Shown piece after piece: positions 6,477-6,935 of a stretch of DNA of 6,935 nt. The notes under the pieces were generated by a model. The model did no database searches. It was given only the letters and a program-made list of their open reading frames with translations, and had not been told where the DNA came from. This stretch comes from Ramlibacter sp. (GTDB taxonomy: Bacteria; Pseudomonadota; Gammaproteobacteria; Burkholderiales; Burkholderiaceae_C). The number at the start of each line of letters is the position of its first letter. Position 1 is the first letter of the stretch. The stretch spans positions 1 to 6,935 of the forward strand of contig JAQGMT010000248.1 of NCBI GenBank assembly GCA_028292185.1, in the 5' to 3' direction. A program made the position numbers and the translations under genes.

Positions 6477-6935
6477 ATGAAATTCGTCGCTTTTGAGCGC
6501 GCAAAGCAGGGTACGGGTGCGAGCCGCCGTCTCCGCAACACGGGCCGCGCACCCGGTATCGTTTACGGGGGCGAAGGCCAGCCGCAGCTGATCGAACTCG
6601 ATCACAACGCGCTGTTCCACGCCCTGAAGAAGGAAGCCTTCCATTCCACCATCCTGGACATGGAACTGGGCGGCAAGGACGGCAAGGTGCTGCTGCGCGA
6701 CGTGCAGATGCACCCGTACCGCCAGCAGATCCTGCACATCGATTTCCAGCGCGTGGACGCCAAGACCAAGCTGCACATGAAGGTGCCGTTCCACTACACC
6801 AAGGCGGAAGAGTCGCAAGCCGTCAAGTTCGACAACTGCGTGGTCAACCACGTGATGTCCGAGCTGGACATCTCCTGCCTGCCGGCCGACCTGCCCGAAT
6901 TCATCGAGGTGGACCTGTCGGGCCTGAAGAAGGGC
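6477..6935 (+). CDS. rplY: 50S ribosomal protein L25, general stress protein Ctc type (N-terminal 153 residues, cut by right edge)
   Basis: L25 binds loop E of 5S rRNA in the large ribosomal subunit. The first 95 or so residues are the L25 domain: [20 protein letters not shown], then [32 protein letters not shown], and [23 protein letters not shown]. Sequence continues into the extra C-terminal TL5/Ctc domain ([20 protein letters not shown], then [30 protein letters not shown]), so this is the long Ctc form (usually about 200 residues) and not the short E. coli L25 of 94. The frame is open through the final base with no stop. The gene follows prs across a terminator, so it either has its own unseen promoter or depends on read-through; a potential leader hairpin precedes its strong Shine-Dalgarno. 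Confidence 0.96.
   Translation, partial: MKFVAFERAKQGTGASRRLRNTGRAPGIVYGGEGQPQLIELDHNALFHALKKEAFHSTILDMELGGKDGKVLLRDVQMHPYRQQILHIDFQRVDAKTKLHMKVPFHYTKAEESQAVKFDNCVVNHVMSELDISCLPADLPEFIEVDLSGLKKG

Overview
The window is a gene-dense, GC-rich stretch of bacterial chromosome. Gene content, order and protein style (tRNA-Gln(UUG) between ispE and prs, then a Ctc-type rplY; lolB behind a large TPR gene; mutM divergent from it) point to a betaproteobacterium of the order Burkholderiales, most like the Bordetella/Achromobacter group (Alcaligenaceae). That placement comes from remembered synteny and protein style, not a search. No insertion sequence, phage gene, CRISPR array or foreign-looking island is visible, and no stretch over 300 bases lacks a gene.

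Layout. Leftward genes (1-2121): mutM (Fpg DNA glycosylase) is followed on the same strand by a dynamin-family GTPase whose C-terminus lies beyond the left edge. Rightward genes (2167-6935): a 583-residue exported TPR protein; lolB, overlapping it by ATGA; ispE, 16 bases later; tRNA-Gln(UUG); prs, only 14 bases after the tRNA; an intrinsic terminator; and rplY, cut by the right edge. The two transcription directions separate in a 45-base spacer holding a perfect 7-bp inverted repeat.

How the genes fit together. Most are housekeeping: repair of oxidised guanine (MutM), insertion of lipoproteins into the outer membrane (LolB), the ATP-dependent step of the MEP isoprenoid pathway (IspE), a glutamine tRNA, PRPP synthesis for nucleotides, His and Trp (Prs), and a 5S rRNA-binding ribosomal protein (L25). 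The least understood are the exported TPR protein coupled to lolB and the dynamin-like GTPase downstream of mutM. TPR-lolB-ispE looks like one transcription unit. A strong extended -10 element inside the 3' part of ispE may give tRNA-Gln-prs its own transcript, which would end at the terminator after prs.

I do not see a clearly new system. The points worth checking are regulatory (internal ispE promoter, tRNA-prs processing, rplY leader hairpin, palindrome at the ispE stop), one unusual active-site residue in IspE (Met where Tyr is expected), and the two poorly characterised proteins.
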